NCBI RefSeq assembly: GCF_023701745.1
Contig: NZ_JAJOZB010000001.1
Coordinates: 3,230,501-3,294,500 of the forward strand
Direction of reading: 5' to 3'
DNA length: 64,000 nt
From: Streptomyces sp. RKAG293
Lineage (GTDB): Bacteria > Actinomycetota > Actinomycetes > Streptomycetales > Streptomycetaceae
The translations under genes were made by a program, and so were the position numbers. Positions 7,570-15,607 of this stretch are shown piece after piece (the stretch's first letter is position 1; every line of letters begins with the position of its first letter). Below the pieces are notes generated by a model. That model was not told the origin of the DNA, made no database searches, and saw only the letters and a list, made by a program, of their open reading frames with translations.

Positions 7570-9024
7570 TTAAACCTCGGCAAAGGCCCCGGGGTGGGTC
7601 TGCTCCCGAACAGCTGTGTACTGCTGGCGTATCGCCTGCCCCACCGGAAGGTCGTCGCCCGGCTCCAGCACCTGCTGCGCGCCGGTCCGCCAGACGGGCG
7701 GCTCCTGCGCCGTCCCCGAGCCGAGCACCACACCCAGCGACCACGCCGCCTGCCGGGCAGCGCCCAGCGCCGCGTAGTCCCCCGGCTGCGGGACGACCAC
7801 CTGCGCCTTGAAGAGCGCAGGTGCGATCGCCCGCACGGCGGGCAGCTCGGCGGCGGCCCCCAGCAGGAAGATCCGCCGCACCGCGACCCCGCGTCCGCGC
7901 AGCACGTCCAACCCGTCCGCGAGCCCGCAGAGCATGCCCTCGAACGCGGCCCGCGCCAGGTGCTCGGGCTTCATGCTCTCGCGCCGCAGCCCGGCCAGGG
8001 TGCCGGCGGTGTGCGGTAGGTCCGGGGTGCGCTCGCCCTCCAGGTACGGCAGCAGCACCAGGCCGTACGCGCCCGGAGTGGAGCGCAGCGCCAGGTCCGA
8101 CAGGCCCGCGAGGTCCGTGCCGAGCAACTCGGCGGTCGCGCGCAGCACACGCACCGCGTTGCGGGTCTGGAGCAGCGGCAGATGCCGCCCGGTGGCGTCC
8201 GCGAAGGAGGTGACCGTCCCGGAGGGGTCCGTCAGGGCCTCGTCGTGCACCGCGAAGACGGTGCTGGAGGCGCCCAGCGAGACCACCGCGTCACCGGGGC
8301 CGACGCCCAGACCGAGCGCGGCCGCCATCGTGTCGCCGCTCCCCGCCGATATCAGCAGTCCCTCGGGGGTCTGCCCGGCCGGCTCGGCGGGACCGAGTAC
8401 CTGCGGCAGCGCCACCTGGTGCCCGAGCGCCAGCTCCACCAGGTCGGGGCGGTACTCCCCGGTGGCCGCCGACCAGTAACCCGTGCCGGACGCGTCGCCG
8501 CGGTCCGTCGTGCGCCGCTGCGGCCGGCCCAGCAGCTGCCAGACCAGCCAGTCGTGCGGCAGCAGCACCTCGGCGGTGCGCTGCGCCGCCGCCGGCTCGT
8601 GCTCGGCCAGCCAGCGCAGCTTCGCCACCGGGTACGCGGCGTGCGGCACGGACTGGACGGCCTGCGCCCACTTCGCCGGGCCGCCGAGCGCCGCGGTCAG
8701 ATCCAGGGCCTGCGGCTGGGCCCGCTTGTCACCGCGCAGCAGCGCCGGGCGGACCAGCACACCACCGGCGTCGAGCGCCAGCAAACCCTGCTGCTGCCCG
8801 GATATGCCGATCGCCAGGACGCCCTCGAGCAGGCCGTCCTTGGCCGCCTCGCCGAGCGACAGCAGCCAGGACTGCGGATCGCTCTCGGTCGGCTTGCCCG
8901 CCGGGGCCTCGCCCTCCACGGGATGGGGCGCGTACCCCTGCCGGAGCACCTCGCCGGTGTCCGTGTCGCACACGACGACGGTGGTCCCTGCGGCCGAACT
9001 GTCGATGCCCGCGACTTTCCCCAT
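7570..9024 (-). CDS. FGGY family carbohydrate kinase, xylulokinase-like
   Basis: 484 residues, typical for the family. The N-terminal ATPase fold begins KVAGIDSSAAGTTVVVCD. GISGQQQG and the catalytic-base region GDASGTGYW (around residue 190) match xylulokinases, which phosphorylate D-xylulose with ATP after xylose isomerase. The second domain has the FGGY signature region (EGMLCGLADGLDVL) and the GAAAELPAVRAI glycine loop. No xylA or xylose transporter is nearby, so the sugar is not certain. The gene follows the small YtxH-like gene by 27 bp on the same strand and may be co-transcribed with it. Confidence 0.8.
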   Translation of the reverse strand: MGKVAGIDSSAAGTTVVVCDTDTGEVLRQGYAPHPVEGEAPAGKPTESDPQSWLLSLGEAAKDGLLEGVLAIGISGQQQGLLALDAGGVLVRPALLRGDKRAQPQALDLTAALGGPAKWAQAVQSVPHAAYPVAKLRWLAEHEPAAAQRTAEVLLPHDWLVWQLLGRPQRRTTDRGDASGTGYWSAATGEYRPDLVELALGHQVALPQVLGPAEPAGQTPEGLLISAGSGDTMAAALGLGVGPGDAVVSLGASSTVFAVHDEALTDPSGTVTSFADATGRHLPLLQTRNAVRVLRATAELLGTDLAGLSDLALRSTPGAYGLVLLPYLEGERTPDLPHTAGTLAGLRRESMKPEHLARAAFEGMLCGLADGLDVLRGRGVAVRRIFLLGAAAELPAVRAIAPALFKAQVVVPQPGDYAALGAARQAAWSLGVVLGSGTAQEPPVWRTGAQQVLEPGDDLPVGQAIRQQYTAVREQTHPGAFAEV

Positions 9025-9051
9025 AGGGGGAGATGATGCCGCACGGCACCG

Positions 9052-9348
9052 TCAGGTGTTCGAGGTACCCCAGTCGTCCTCGGTGCGGCCCCGGTCGCGC
9101 AGCGCCCTGACCTTCGCGGTGACCGATTCCGGCATCTTGTCGCCGACCTTGGACCCGACGGCGTCGGCCGCCTTCACCGCGACCCCGCGCCCGGTCTGCG
9201 CCGCGCTCTCGGCGGCGTTGCGCACCGCCGGGTTCTGCGCGATCCGCTGGGCGCTCTTGCGCAGCTGCTCGTACCGCTCCCGCCCGGCCCGCGCCCCGAG
9301 CACGTACCCGACGACGGCTCCGGTGATGAACGTCAGCCGGTAGCGCAT
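9052..9348 (-). CDS. Small YtxH-like membrane-associated protein
   Basis: 98 residues starting MRYRLTFITGAVVGYVLGAR, a short hydrophobic segment followed by GRERYEQLRKSAQRI and a charged, probably helical region with the repeated pattern typical of YtxH-domain proteins. These are membrane-anchored or membrane-associated proteins of unknown biochemical role, some stress-linked in Firmicutes; the actinobacterial relatives are uncharacterised. The ATG at 9348 has a purine-rich GAGGAAGGGTGGAG site just upstream. Confidence 0.7.
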   Translation of the reverse strand: MRYRLTFITGAVVGYVLGARAGRERYEQLRKSAQRIAQNPAVRNAAESAAQTGRGVAVKAADAVGSKVGDKMPESVTAKVRALRDRGRTEDDWGTSNT

Positions 9349-9557
9349 GGGCTCCACCCTTCCTCGTACTCGTACCGGGTCCGGCCCTCCGGGCCCTCCT
9401 GTGGACTGTGCTTCGCGCCTACCCGCTGTAGCCGGACGACAACCCCGGCGATAGGGGTTGGCGGAGCACCCCCCCACTTGCGCTAATGTATGTCTCGCAG
9501 CGAGCGCGCGCCGTCCGGTTGGTCCGGACGTGGCGTTCTTCGATGCGCACAGCGCAA

Positions 9558-9630
9558 TCCCCTGTAGCTCAATTGGCAGAGCAGCCGGCTGTTAACCGGC
9601 AGGTTACTGGTTCGAGTCCAGTCGGGGGAG
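9558..9630 (+). tRNA. tRNA-Asn (GTT), copy 1
   Basis: 73-nt cloverleaf: acceptor TCCCCTG/CGGGGGA, D arm GCTC...GAGC, anticodon stem GCCGG/CCGGC around the loop CTGTTAA (anticodon GTT at 9591-9593), T arm ACTGG/CCAGT with TTCGAGT loop, discriminator G. CCA is not encoded, as usual in actinobacteria. Copy 2 follows after 5 bp. Confidence 0.97.
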
Positions 9631-9635
9631 CGCGG

Positions 9636-9708
9636 TCCCCTGTAGCTCAATTGGCAGAGCATTCGGCTGTTAACCGGAGGGTTACTGGTTCGAGTCCAGT
9701 CGGGGGAG
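9636..9708 (+). tRNA. tRNA-Asn (GTT), copy 2
   Basis: Near-identical to copy 1 with the same acceptor, D arm, T arm and anticodon GTT. The differences cluster at the anticodon stem, which here is TTCGG/CCGGA with one G-T pair, and in the first bases of the variable loop. Five bases separate the genes, so they are processed from one transcript that ends at the hairpin at 9720. Confidence 0.97.
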
Positions 9709-9719
9709 CCAACGACAAG

Positions 9720-9742
9720 AGGACCCCGTTGGGGTCCTTTTT
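9720..9742 (+). terminator. Intrinsic terminator of the tRNA-Asn pair
   Basis: AGGACCCC (9720-9727), loop GTT, GGGGTCCT (9731-9738), followed by a T run to 9742. A textbook rho-independent terminator, one of the few in this window with a U tract. Confidence 0.92.
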
Positions 9743-9866
9743 CGTTTCCCCGGGAACCGCCCGCCCCCTGATCGAAGTCCACTCAGTGATGCGTCTGTGA
9801 CCCGCGAGGGCGACAGATCGTATGAGCAGCTATGCTGCGGCAGACGGCGCGTGAGGCGTGTCGTAC

Positions 9867-9940
9867 GGGGCGGTAGCTCAGCCGGTTAGAGCAGCGGACT
9901 CATAATCCGTCGGTCGTGGGTTCGAGTCCCACCCGCCCCA
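9867..9940 (+). tRNA. tRNA with CAT anticodon (elongator Met, possibly Ile2)
   Basis: 74-nt cloverleaf: acceptor GGGGCGG/CCGCCCC, D arm GCTC...GAGC, anticodon stem GCGGA/TCCGT (one G-T pair) with loop CTCATAA, T arm GTGGG/CCCAC, discriminator A. The paired first base and absence of three GC pairs in the anticodon stem exclude the initiator tRNA. The CAT anticodon is shared by elongator tRNA-Met and by tRNA-Ile2, whose C34 is changed to lysidine by TilS; I favour Met but cannot settle it by eye. Confidence 0.9.
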
Positions 9941-9942
9941 CC

Positions 9943-10394
9943 CTGAGGTCTTGCCAGAGAACTGGCCAGCCGTCTTCAAGATGGAAACCAAGGCCCAGGG
10001 GACGCTCAGGGGACATGAGGGGCCCGTTTCGAGTCGTCGTTGCTGCCCTCCGACGCCGACCGGGACGATGAGCCGCGGGAGCCGGCCGTCTGCCTTGAGG
10101 CTCTGACGCACCACGTGGTCGTTCCGGGGCGGCGCGGACTGGGCGAGACCTGCGCGCTTGCCCTGCCGCTCACTCTCGCCCGCCGCGTGACTGTGACGCC
10201 GGGAAGCGACTCGGCCAGGAACGGCCCGAACCCCTGAGCCTGTAGGGGGACGGTCAAACCGATAGGTCGCGCTTCTCGGTTCCGGCGCGGGCCCGGATGG
10301 GCGTCCGGCTGCCGTCCGGCGTGGGTTTCCGCGCCGGACGGCGAGACTGCCAGGGATGAGCGGGCTCGGGCCTGGCTGTATCCGGATCCGCGGA
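9943..10394. other. Gap of about 450 bp after the CAT tRNA without a recognisable gene
   Basis: Between the tRNA and the stop of the HAF-repeat gene I find no convincing gene on either strand; the small open frames have poor third-position GC bias. The first 70 bases contain a short direct repeat (CAGGGGACGCTCAGGGGACAT). Sequence 3' of tRNA genes often holds scars of integrated elements, but no duplicate of the tRNA 3' end was found here. Confidence 0.5.
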
Positions 10395-11603
10395 TCAGGC
10401 GGTGTGCGTCACCCAGATTGCGGCGTGGAACGGGCCGTTGGCGGTGAATGGGCCGGGGGGCGGCAGGGCCGCTTTTCCGACCACGATCCCCGAACAGCTG
10501 GACTGCGACGCCGTGGAGTTGAGTCCGCCCAGGGCGGGCAGATTCGTGAAAGCGCCGGTCTTCATGTCGAAGGCGAAAGCGAAGGAGTTGGAGGCGAATA
10601 CGTTGCCGACAATGAGGTCGCCTTTGATCGCGCTGACTTCGGTGACGCCGTTTCCGGGGCCGATTCTGACGACCGCCTGGGTGGTCAGGTTGAAAGTGGA
10701 CGACAGGAGGCTGTCTCCGCCCACAGCAGTGTTCCCGCTGACCAGTTGGGAGATCATCAGGCTGCGCCCGAGGTCCGTTCGGGCGTGGGTGAGCAGGTTG
10801 TAGGCGTACCCGTGGAGGGCGGCGTTGCCAGCTGTTCGGGATTGGCCCACGACGGTGTGACCGCTGACCGCACTGGCTGTGCTGAAGGTGCCGCCGAGGG
10901 TGCCGAGGTCGGTCATGGTGCGGGTGTCCAGGTTGTAGGCGAATCCGTGCTCGGTGGTGACGGGCCCGCCGGGCGGTAGGGAGTTTCCGGCCACGATGCG
11001 TCCGCTGATGCCGGTCGCGGAGCTGCTTCCCAGTGGGCCGGCGAGGGTGCCGAGGTCGGTCATGGTGTGCGTGAGCAGGTTGTAGGCGAACGCGTGAGTC
11101 ACCTGGTCACCCGCCAGGGACGAGGAGCCCACGACGGTGTGACCGCTGAGACCGGTGACGTTGATGCTGGTGCCACCCAGGGTGCCGAGGTCGGTGAGCC
11201 GGTGCTTCCGCAGGTTGTAGGCGAACGCGTGGTCCGTGGCGCCGTCGGGAAGGCCGGACATCCCGACGACGAAGGGCCCGTCCACGGCGATCGCGTTGCT
11301 GGAGGTGCCGCCGAGGGTGCCGAGGTCGGTCATGGTGCGGGTGTGCCGGTTGTAGGCGAACGCGTGGGTAGCGGCGTCGCCGGTGGTCTGGGAAGACCCG
11401 ACGACCGTGTCGTCGTCGGTCGCGGCCGCGGAGCTGTTGGTGCCGCCCAGTGTGCCGAGGTCAGCGACGGTGTACTGAACGGCCGGCGCTCCTGGGTCCG
11501 CCGGCGCGGGGCCGACCGCGAGCGCCTGTCCGGCACCGGCGGTCATCAGTGCGAACGTGCTCACCGACGCGAGCAGGCACGCACGTAATCGAGACACTTT
11601 CAT
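10395..11603 (-). CDS. Secreted HAF-repeat protein
   Basis: 402 residues. A Sec signal peptide is clear: MKVSRLR, a hydrophobic core, and cleavage after ALA near residue 29. The mature part is made of about seven imperfect units of roughly 45-50 residues. Each contains an HAFAYN-like strand, TDLGTLGGT and a (V)SGHTVVGSS-like strand, as in the HAF family of extracellular repeat proteins, which probably fold into a beta-propeller-like structure. The later units are more diverged. Function of HAF proteins is unknown; an extracellular binding or structural role is a guess. The gene sits between a tRNA and the dnaG-hrdA housekeeping pair. The ATG at 11603 has a G-rich GGGGGG ribosome site. Confidence 0.8.
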   Translation of the reverse strand: MKVSRLRACLLASVSTFALMTAGAGQALAVGPAPADPGAPAVQYTVADLGTLGGTNSSAAATDDDTVVGSSQTTGDAATHAFAYNRHTRTMTDLGTLGGTSSNAIAVDGPFVVGMSGLPDGATDHAFAYNLRKHRLTDLGTLGGTSINVTGLSGHTVVGSSSLAGDQVTHAFAYNLLTHTMTDLGTLAGPLGSSSATGISGRIVAGNSLPPGGPVTTEHGFAYNLDTRTMTDLGTLGGTFSTASAVSGHTVVGQSRTAGNAALHGYAYNLLTHARTDLGRSLMISQLVSGNTAVGGDSLLSSTFNLTTQAVVRIGPGNGVTEVSAIKGDLIVGNVFASNSFAFAFDMKTGAFTNLPALGGLNSTASQSSCSGIVVGKAALPPPGPFTANGPFHAAIWVTHTA

Positions 11604-11974
11604 GTTGCCCCCCTGTAAGAAGGATTGAGAACGCGAAATGCACGGAATCCGCTATTCCAGCCCCCAAGCGGTATCCAAGACATCGTGCATTGCGGCTCCG
11701 GCGCTAATTCTGCGCTGACTGAGCCCGTTTCCCTCTCACTTTATACAGTTTTCTCTGCAGGCCACCAGACGGCAATCGCCGTGGCTCGTAATTCCGTTGA
11801 GGTGGGCCGGCGCCGGTGGCGCTCAGGTCCTTGCGACGAGGCCGGCAGTGAGAGCCGGGAGACCGGTCCCGGTAAGCATGCAATCAACTGCGGCCCGGGA
11901 GGGACAAACCCTTCACGGTGTCGACGGTCACCGCGCGACCGCGCTGCCGCCCGCGAGGCCGCGGGGCCCGGCGA
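11604..11974. other. Intergenic region between the HAF gene and hrdA
   Basis: 370 bp without a convincing gene. On the minus strand it must hold the HAF gene promoter; a TATAAA element (11741-11746) is the best -10 candidate, but no matching -35 is evident. It also carries the end of the hrdA transcript. The AT-rich patch around 11700-11760 contrasts with the flanking genes. Confidence 0.4.
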
Positions 11975-13279
11975 TCAGTCCAGGTAGCCGCGGAGCTGGT
12001 CTGCGAAGGCGTGGTCGCGGAGTTTGTTGAGGGTCTTGGACTCGATCTGGCGGATGCGTTCGCGGGTGACGCCGAAGATGCGGCCGATCTCCTCCAGCGT
12101 GCGGGGGCGGCCGTCGGCGAGGCCGTAGCGGAGCTGGACGACCTTGCGTTCGCGTTCGCCGAGGGTGGAGAGCACCGCTTCGAGGTGTTCGCGCAGCAGC
12201 AGGAAGGCGGCGGATTCGACGGGGGACGTGGCGTCGCCGTCCTCGATGAGGTCGCCGAGGGCGACGTCGTCCTCCTCGCCGACCGGGGCGTGCAGGGAGA
12301 CCGGTTCCTGGGCCAGCCGCAGGACTTCGGTGACGCGCTCCTCGGAGAGTTCGAGGTGGGCGGCGACCTCCTCGGTGCTCGGCTCGTAGCCGTGTTCCTG
12401 CAGCAGGCGGCGCTGGACGCGGACGACGCGGTTGATGAGCTCGACGACGTGCACCGGGACCCGGATGGTGCGGGCCTGGTCGGCCAGGGCCCGGCTCATG
12501 GCCTGCCGGATCCACCAGGTCGCGTACGTCGAGAACTTGTAGCCCCGGGCGTAGTCGAACTTCTCGACGGCGCGGATCAGGCCGAGGTTGCCCTCCTGGA
12601 CGAGGTCGAGCATGGTCAGACCGCGTCCGACGTAGCGCTTGGCGACCGAGACGACGAGCCGCAGGTTGGCCTCGATCAGCCGGCGTTTCGCCATCCGGCC
12701 GCTGACCACCAGCCGGTCGAGGTCGACGGCGAGTTGGGAGTCCAGGTCCGGGAAGTTGTTCAGCTTCTCCTCGGCGAACAGACCGGCCTCGACCCGGCGG
12801 GCCAGTTCGACCTCCTCGACGGCGGTGAGCAGGGGTATGCGGCCGATCTCGCGGAGGTACTGCCGGAAGAGGTCAGCGGACGGGCCCGCCGCCTCCTCGC
12901 GCGACCGGCGCTCCCGGTCGTCGGCCTCGTCGTCGGGGTCCCGGGCCTCGGGTTCCCTGGCCGTGGAACCGAGGGATTCCCGGGGCGCGCGGGGCTCCGG
13001 AGGCCCTGGAGGCTCGCGGGGCGCGGGGGGCGGCGCGGGGGGTTCGGACGCCAGGAGCTCCAGCGGCTCCGGTGGCTCCAGCGGCCCCGGTTGCGGCGCC
13101 GGATCCCGGCCGTCCTCCACTTCCCGGCCGTCCTCCGCTTCCAGGACGTCCTCCGCTTCCGGGTGGGTGGCGGCGTGGTTCTGCTCCGGTACCCGTTCCC
13201 TCGGCTCGGCCTCGGGTTCCGACAAGACCACCTCGGCCACGGTCGTCAGGGGGTGGGTCTGCACGGGAGCGACCTCCAT
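11975..13279 (-). CDS. hrdA: RNA polymerase principal-like sigma factor HrdA (sigma-70 group 2)
   Basis: 434 residues from the ATG at 13279. The N-terminal ~200 residues are acidic and proline-rich. Then follow sigma region 1.2 ([20 protein letters not shown]), region 2 ([20 protein letters not shown] and [20 protein letters not shown]), region 3, and region 4 with the helix-turn-helix [20 protein letters not shown]. This directs RNA polymerase to housekeeping-type promoters. Its position directly after dnaG matches hrdA of Streptomyces. Upstream in-frame codons to 13519 have poor third-position GC and are probably not translated; ATG 13315 is an alternative start. Neither start has a strong ribosome site. 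hrdA-type factors are dispensable paralogues of the essential hrdB. Confidence 0.85.
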   Translation of the reverse strand: MEVAPVQTHPLTTVAEVVLSEPEAEPRERVPEQNHAATHPEAEDVLEAEDGREVEDGRDPAPQPGPLEPPEPLELLASEPPAPPPAPREPPGPPEPRAPRESLGSTAREPEARDPDDEADDRERRSREEAAGPSADLFRQYLREIGRIPLLTAVEEVELARRVEAGLFAEEKLNNFPDLDSQLAVDLDRLVVSGRMAKRRLIEANLRLVVSVAKRYVGRGLTMLDLVQEGNLGLIRAVEKFDYARGYKFSTYATWWIRQAMSRALADQARTIRVPVHVVELINRVVRVQRRLLQEHGYEPSTEEVAAHLELSEERVTEVLRLAQEPVSLHAPVGEEDDVALGDLIEDGDATSPVESAAFLLLREHLEAVLSTLGERERKVVQLRYGLADGRPRTLEEIGRIFGVTRERIRQIESKTLNKLRDHAFADQLRGYLD

Positions 13280-13558
13280 GGTGAGCACAGTCACGGGCTC
13301 GGAGACGCGCGGCATTCGGACGGTCGCGGCCTGGCCGCTGTCCGTCCGGGAGTTCGCCGTATGCGGATCACCGGTCGCATCTCTGTTTGCAGAATCCGGT
13401 ATTCCGCGCTCCGAGGACTCAGGCACCGCCCCCCAGTGTGGCGTACGGCACACCCCCGCCACGAGGGGCGTGCGCCGGGTTTTTCGGGCCGATGTCACGG
13501 GGTGCGTTCGATCGGTCACCGCATCGAACGCCGCTGGGGAAGGTGGCGGGAGGCGGGC
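13280..13558 (-). promoter_or_regulatory. Leader/promoter region between dnaG and hrdA
   Basis: Although an open frame continues through this region, its codons show many A/T third positions (for example CGA, AAA, CCT, GGA, ATA, TCT, AGA), unlike either neighbour, so I read it as untranslated. On the transcribed strand GCACGCCCC is followed by GGGGTGTGC, a near-perfect hairpin around 13450-13475. It could be a dnaG terminator or part of an hrdA leader. Confidence 0.45.
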
Positions 13559-15487
13559 CTACAGCGCCGCGGTGCCCTGTTCGCGCAGCCGCTGGCCGTA
13601 CTGCTGCAGCGCCCACAACTCGTTCTGGACGGCGCTGAGATCATCCGCACCGGCGCGCGGGCCGAGCCGGGTCAGATTGGCGCGGACCTCGCTGATGCGG
13701 CGCTCGACGGCCTGCCGCCGGACGGCGACGAGCTGCATGCCCGCGTAGACCTCATCGGGGGCCCGCCGGGTGTGGGTGGCTTCGACGGCCAGTTCGGTGA
13801 CGAGGATCCGGACGGTGTCGTCCGGGGCGACCTCCCGGACCCGGGCGAGGTAGCCGTCGTCCGCGTGCTCGGTGCCACCGGCCTCGGCGATGGCGTGCCG
13901 GACGGCGGCGTACGGCGGGGCGGTGAACTCGTCCTCGCCGTAGGCGTCGAAGGCCGGGGAGACCAGGTGCGGGTGCTGGAGGGCGAGCTTGAGCAGCTCG
14001 CGCTCCACCCGGTGGGAGGGGCTGCGCAGATCCAGCCGGGGGCCGCGCGGCGGCTGCGGGCGGGTGACGCCCTGGCCCGAACCGCCCGATCCGGATCCCC
14101 CTGCACCGCTCGAGCCCTGGCCCTGACGGCGCGGTTCCGGTCCGCGGCCGCCGCGGTCGCGGGCCCAGCGGGCGAGCTGGGAGACCCGGCGGACGACGAA
14201 CTGTTCGTCCAGGATGCCGAGCTTGGAGGCGAGCGACACCGCGTACTCGTGCTGGATGGAGGTGTCCTTGATCCCGGCGACGATCGGTGCGGCTTCCTCC
14301 AGGGCGGCGGCGCGGCCCTCGGCGGTGTCGGTGTTGTGCCGGGCGACGGCGCTGTGGATGGCGAACTCGAAGAGCGGCGAGGAGTGCTCGACGAGGTTGC
14401 GCACGGCCGCGTCACCGTCGGCGAGCCGCAGCTCGCACGGGTCCATGCCGCCGGGGCTGATCGCGATGGAGGTGCGGGCGGCGAACTTCTGGTCGTCCTC
14501 GAAGGCGCGCAGCGCGGCCCGCTGGCCGGCCGCGTCCCCGTCGAAGGTGAAGACGACGTGCGAGCTGGAGTTGTCCATCAGCAGCCGGCGGAGGATCTTG
14601 ATGTGGTCCTCGGCGAAGGCGGTGCCACAGGTGGCGATGGCGGTGGTGACGCCCGCGAGGTGGCAGGCCATGACGTCGGTGTACCCCTCGACGACGACGG
14701 CCTTGCCGGTCTTGGCGATCTCCTTCTTGGCGAGGTCGATGCCGTACAGCACATGCGACTTCTTGTAGAGCGGCGTCTCGGGGGTGTTCAGGTACTTGGG
14801 CCCGTTGTCGTCCTCGCGGAGCTTGCGGGCGCCGAAGCCGATCACGTCACCGGTGATGTCGCGGATCGGCCAGATCAGCCGGCCGCGGAAGCGGTCGATC
14901 GCGCCACGGCGGCCCTCGCTGGCCAGCCCGGACGTGAGCAGTTCCTTGTCGGTGAAGCCCTTGCCGCGCAGGAAGCGGATGAGATGGTCCCAGCCGGCGG
15001 GCGCGTATCCGACGCCGAAGTGCTCCGCCGCGGCCTGGTCGAAGCCCCGCTCGGTGAGGAACTTGCGGCCGATCTCGGCCTCGGCGCTGCCGAGCTGCTC
15101 GACGAAGAACTGCGCGGCGATCTTGTGCGCCTCGATGAGCCGGATCTTCTCGCCCTGCTGGCGGCCGGGGTTGTACCCGCCCTCGTCGTACCGCAGCACG
15201 ATGCCGGTCTTTGCGGCCAGCCGCTCGACGGCCTCGGAGAAGGAGAGGTGGTCGAGCTTCATGACGAAGTCGAGCGTGTCGCCGCCCTCTTGGCAGCCGA
15301 AGCAGTAGAAGAGCCCCTTCGAGGGGCTTACCTGGAACGACGGGGACTTTTCATCATGAAAGGGACAGAGCCCTTTCAGGTTCCCCCCACCCGCGTTCTT
15401 GAGCTGCAGGTACTCCGAGATGACGGCGTCGATCGGGACCGCGTCCCGGACCGCCTTGACGTCCTCATCCTTGATCCTGCCTGCCAC
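13559..15487 (-). CDS. dnaG: DNA primase
   Basis: 642 residues, GTG start (MAGRIKDEDVKAVRD). Synthesises RNA primers for DNA replication with the DnaB helicase. The N-terminal CHC2 zinc-binding domain is intact: C41, H44, C61 and C64 in CPFHDEKSPSF...YCFGC. The catalytic core has the TOPRIM elements VVVEGYTDVMA and FTFDGDAAGQ. A glycine/proline-rich linker (about residues 450-490) leads to a C-terminal helicase-interaction domain. It is followed by hrdA on the same strand, recalling the dnaG-rpoD linkage of other bacteria. Confidence 0.96.
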   Translation of the reverse strand: MAGRIKDEDVKAVRDAVPIDAVISEYLQLKNAGGGNLKGLCPFHDEKSPSFQVSPSKGLFYCFGCQEGGDTLDFVMKLDHLSFSEAVERLAAKTGIVLRYDEGGYNPGRQQGEKIRLIEAHKIAAQFFVEQLGSAEAEIGRKFLTERGFDQAAAEHFGVGYAPAGWDHLIRFLRGKGFTDKELLTSGLASEGRRGAIDRFRGRLIWPIRDITGDVIGFGARKLREDDNGPKYLNTPETPLYKKSHVLYGIDLAKKEIAKTGKAVVVEGYTDVMACHLAGVTTAIATCGTAFAEDHIKILRRLLMDNSSSHVVFTFDGDAAGQRAALRAFEDDQKFAARTSIAISPGGMDPCELRLADGDAAVRNLVEHSSPLFEFAIHSAVARHNTDTAEGRAAALEEAAPIVAGIKDTSIQHEYAVSLASKLGILDEQFVVRRVSQLARWARDRGGRGPEPRRQGQGSSGAGGSGSGGSGQGVTRPQPPRGPRLDLRSPSHRVERELLKLALQHPHLVSPAFDAYGEDEFTAPPYAAVRHAIAEAGGTEHADDGYLARVREVAPDDTVRILVTELAVEATHTRRAPDEVYAGMQLVAVRRQAVERRISEVRANLTRLGPRAGADDLSAVQNELWALQQYGQRLREQGTAAL

Positions 15488-15556
15488 CCGTGAAGTCTAA
15501 GGCCCAGCTGTGACAGACCCTTGACCTCCACCGCGGCCACCCACTAGCTTCCCCAA

Positions 15557-15576
15557 TTGTTAAGAATCTTTACTAA
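15557..15576. promoter_or_regulatory. Pseudo-palindrome upstream of the GH9 cellulase gene
   Basis: TTGTTAAGA (15557-15565) and TCTTTACTAA (15567-15576) form an imperfect inverted repeat in an AT-rich island, 31 bp before the ATG. Operators of carbohydrate-responsive repressors are often placed like this. It does not resemble the CebR consensus (TGGGAGCGCTCCCA). The binding factor is unknown. Confidence 0.4.
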
Positions 15577-15607
15577 TGGCGCGCGGTACCGACGGAAGGG
15601 TGGGCGC

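Noticed and set aside
3746..8019. Very long plus-strand frames opposite the ABC exporter genes
   Set aside because: Mirror frames caused by high GC third positions; compositions rich in His, Asp, Arg and Gln and no domains, while the minus strand encodes clear ABC proteins.
9483..9782. Minus-strand frame with WTRTSNPPVNSRMLCQLSYR repeats across the tRNA-Asn genes
   Set aside because: It is the antisense translation of the two tRNA-Asn genes, a well-known artefact in databases.
9878..10114. Minus-strand frame ending WDSNPRPTDYESAALTG
   Set aside because: Antisense of the CAT tRNA plus flanking sequence; the same kind of artefact.
10040..10237. 65-codon plus-strand frame after the CAT tRNA, considered as an integrase remnant
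   Set aside because: No integrase motif, weak codon bias and no att duplicate.
11918..15493. 1191-codon plus-strand frame opposite hrdA and dnaG
   Set aside because: Low-complexity shadow of two well-supported genes.
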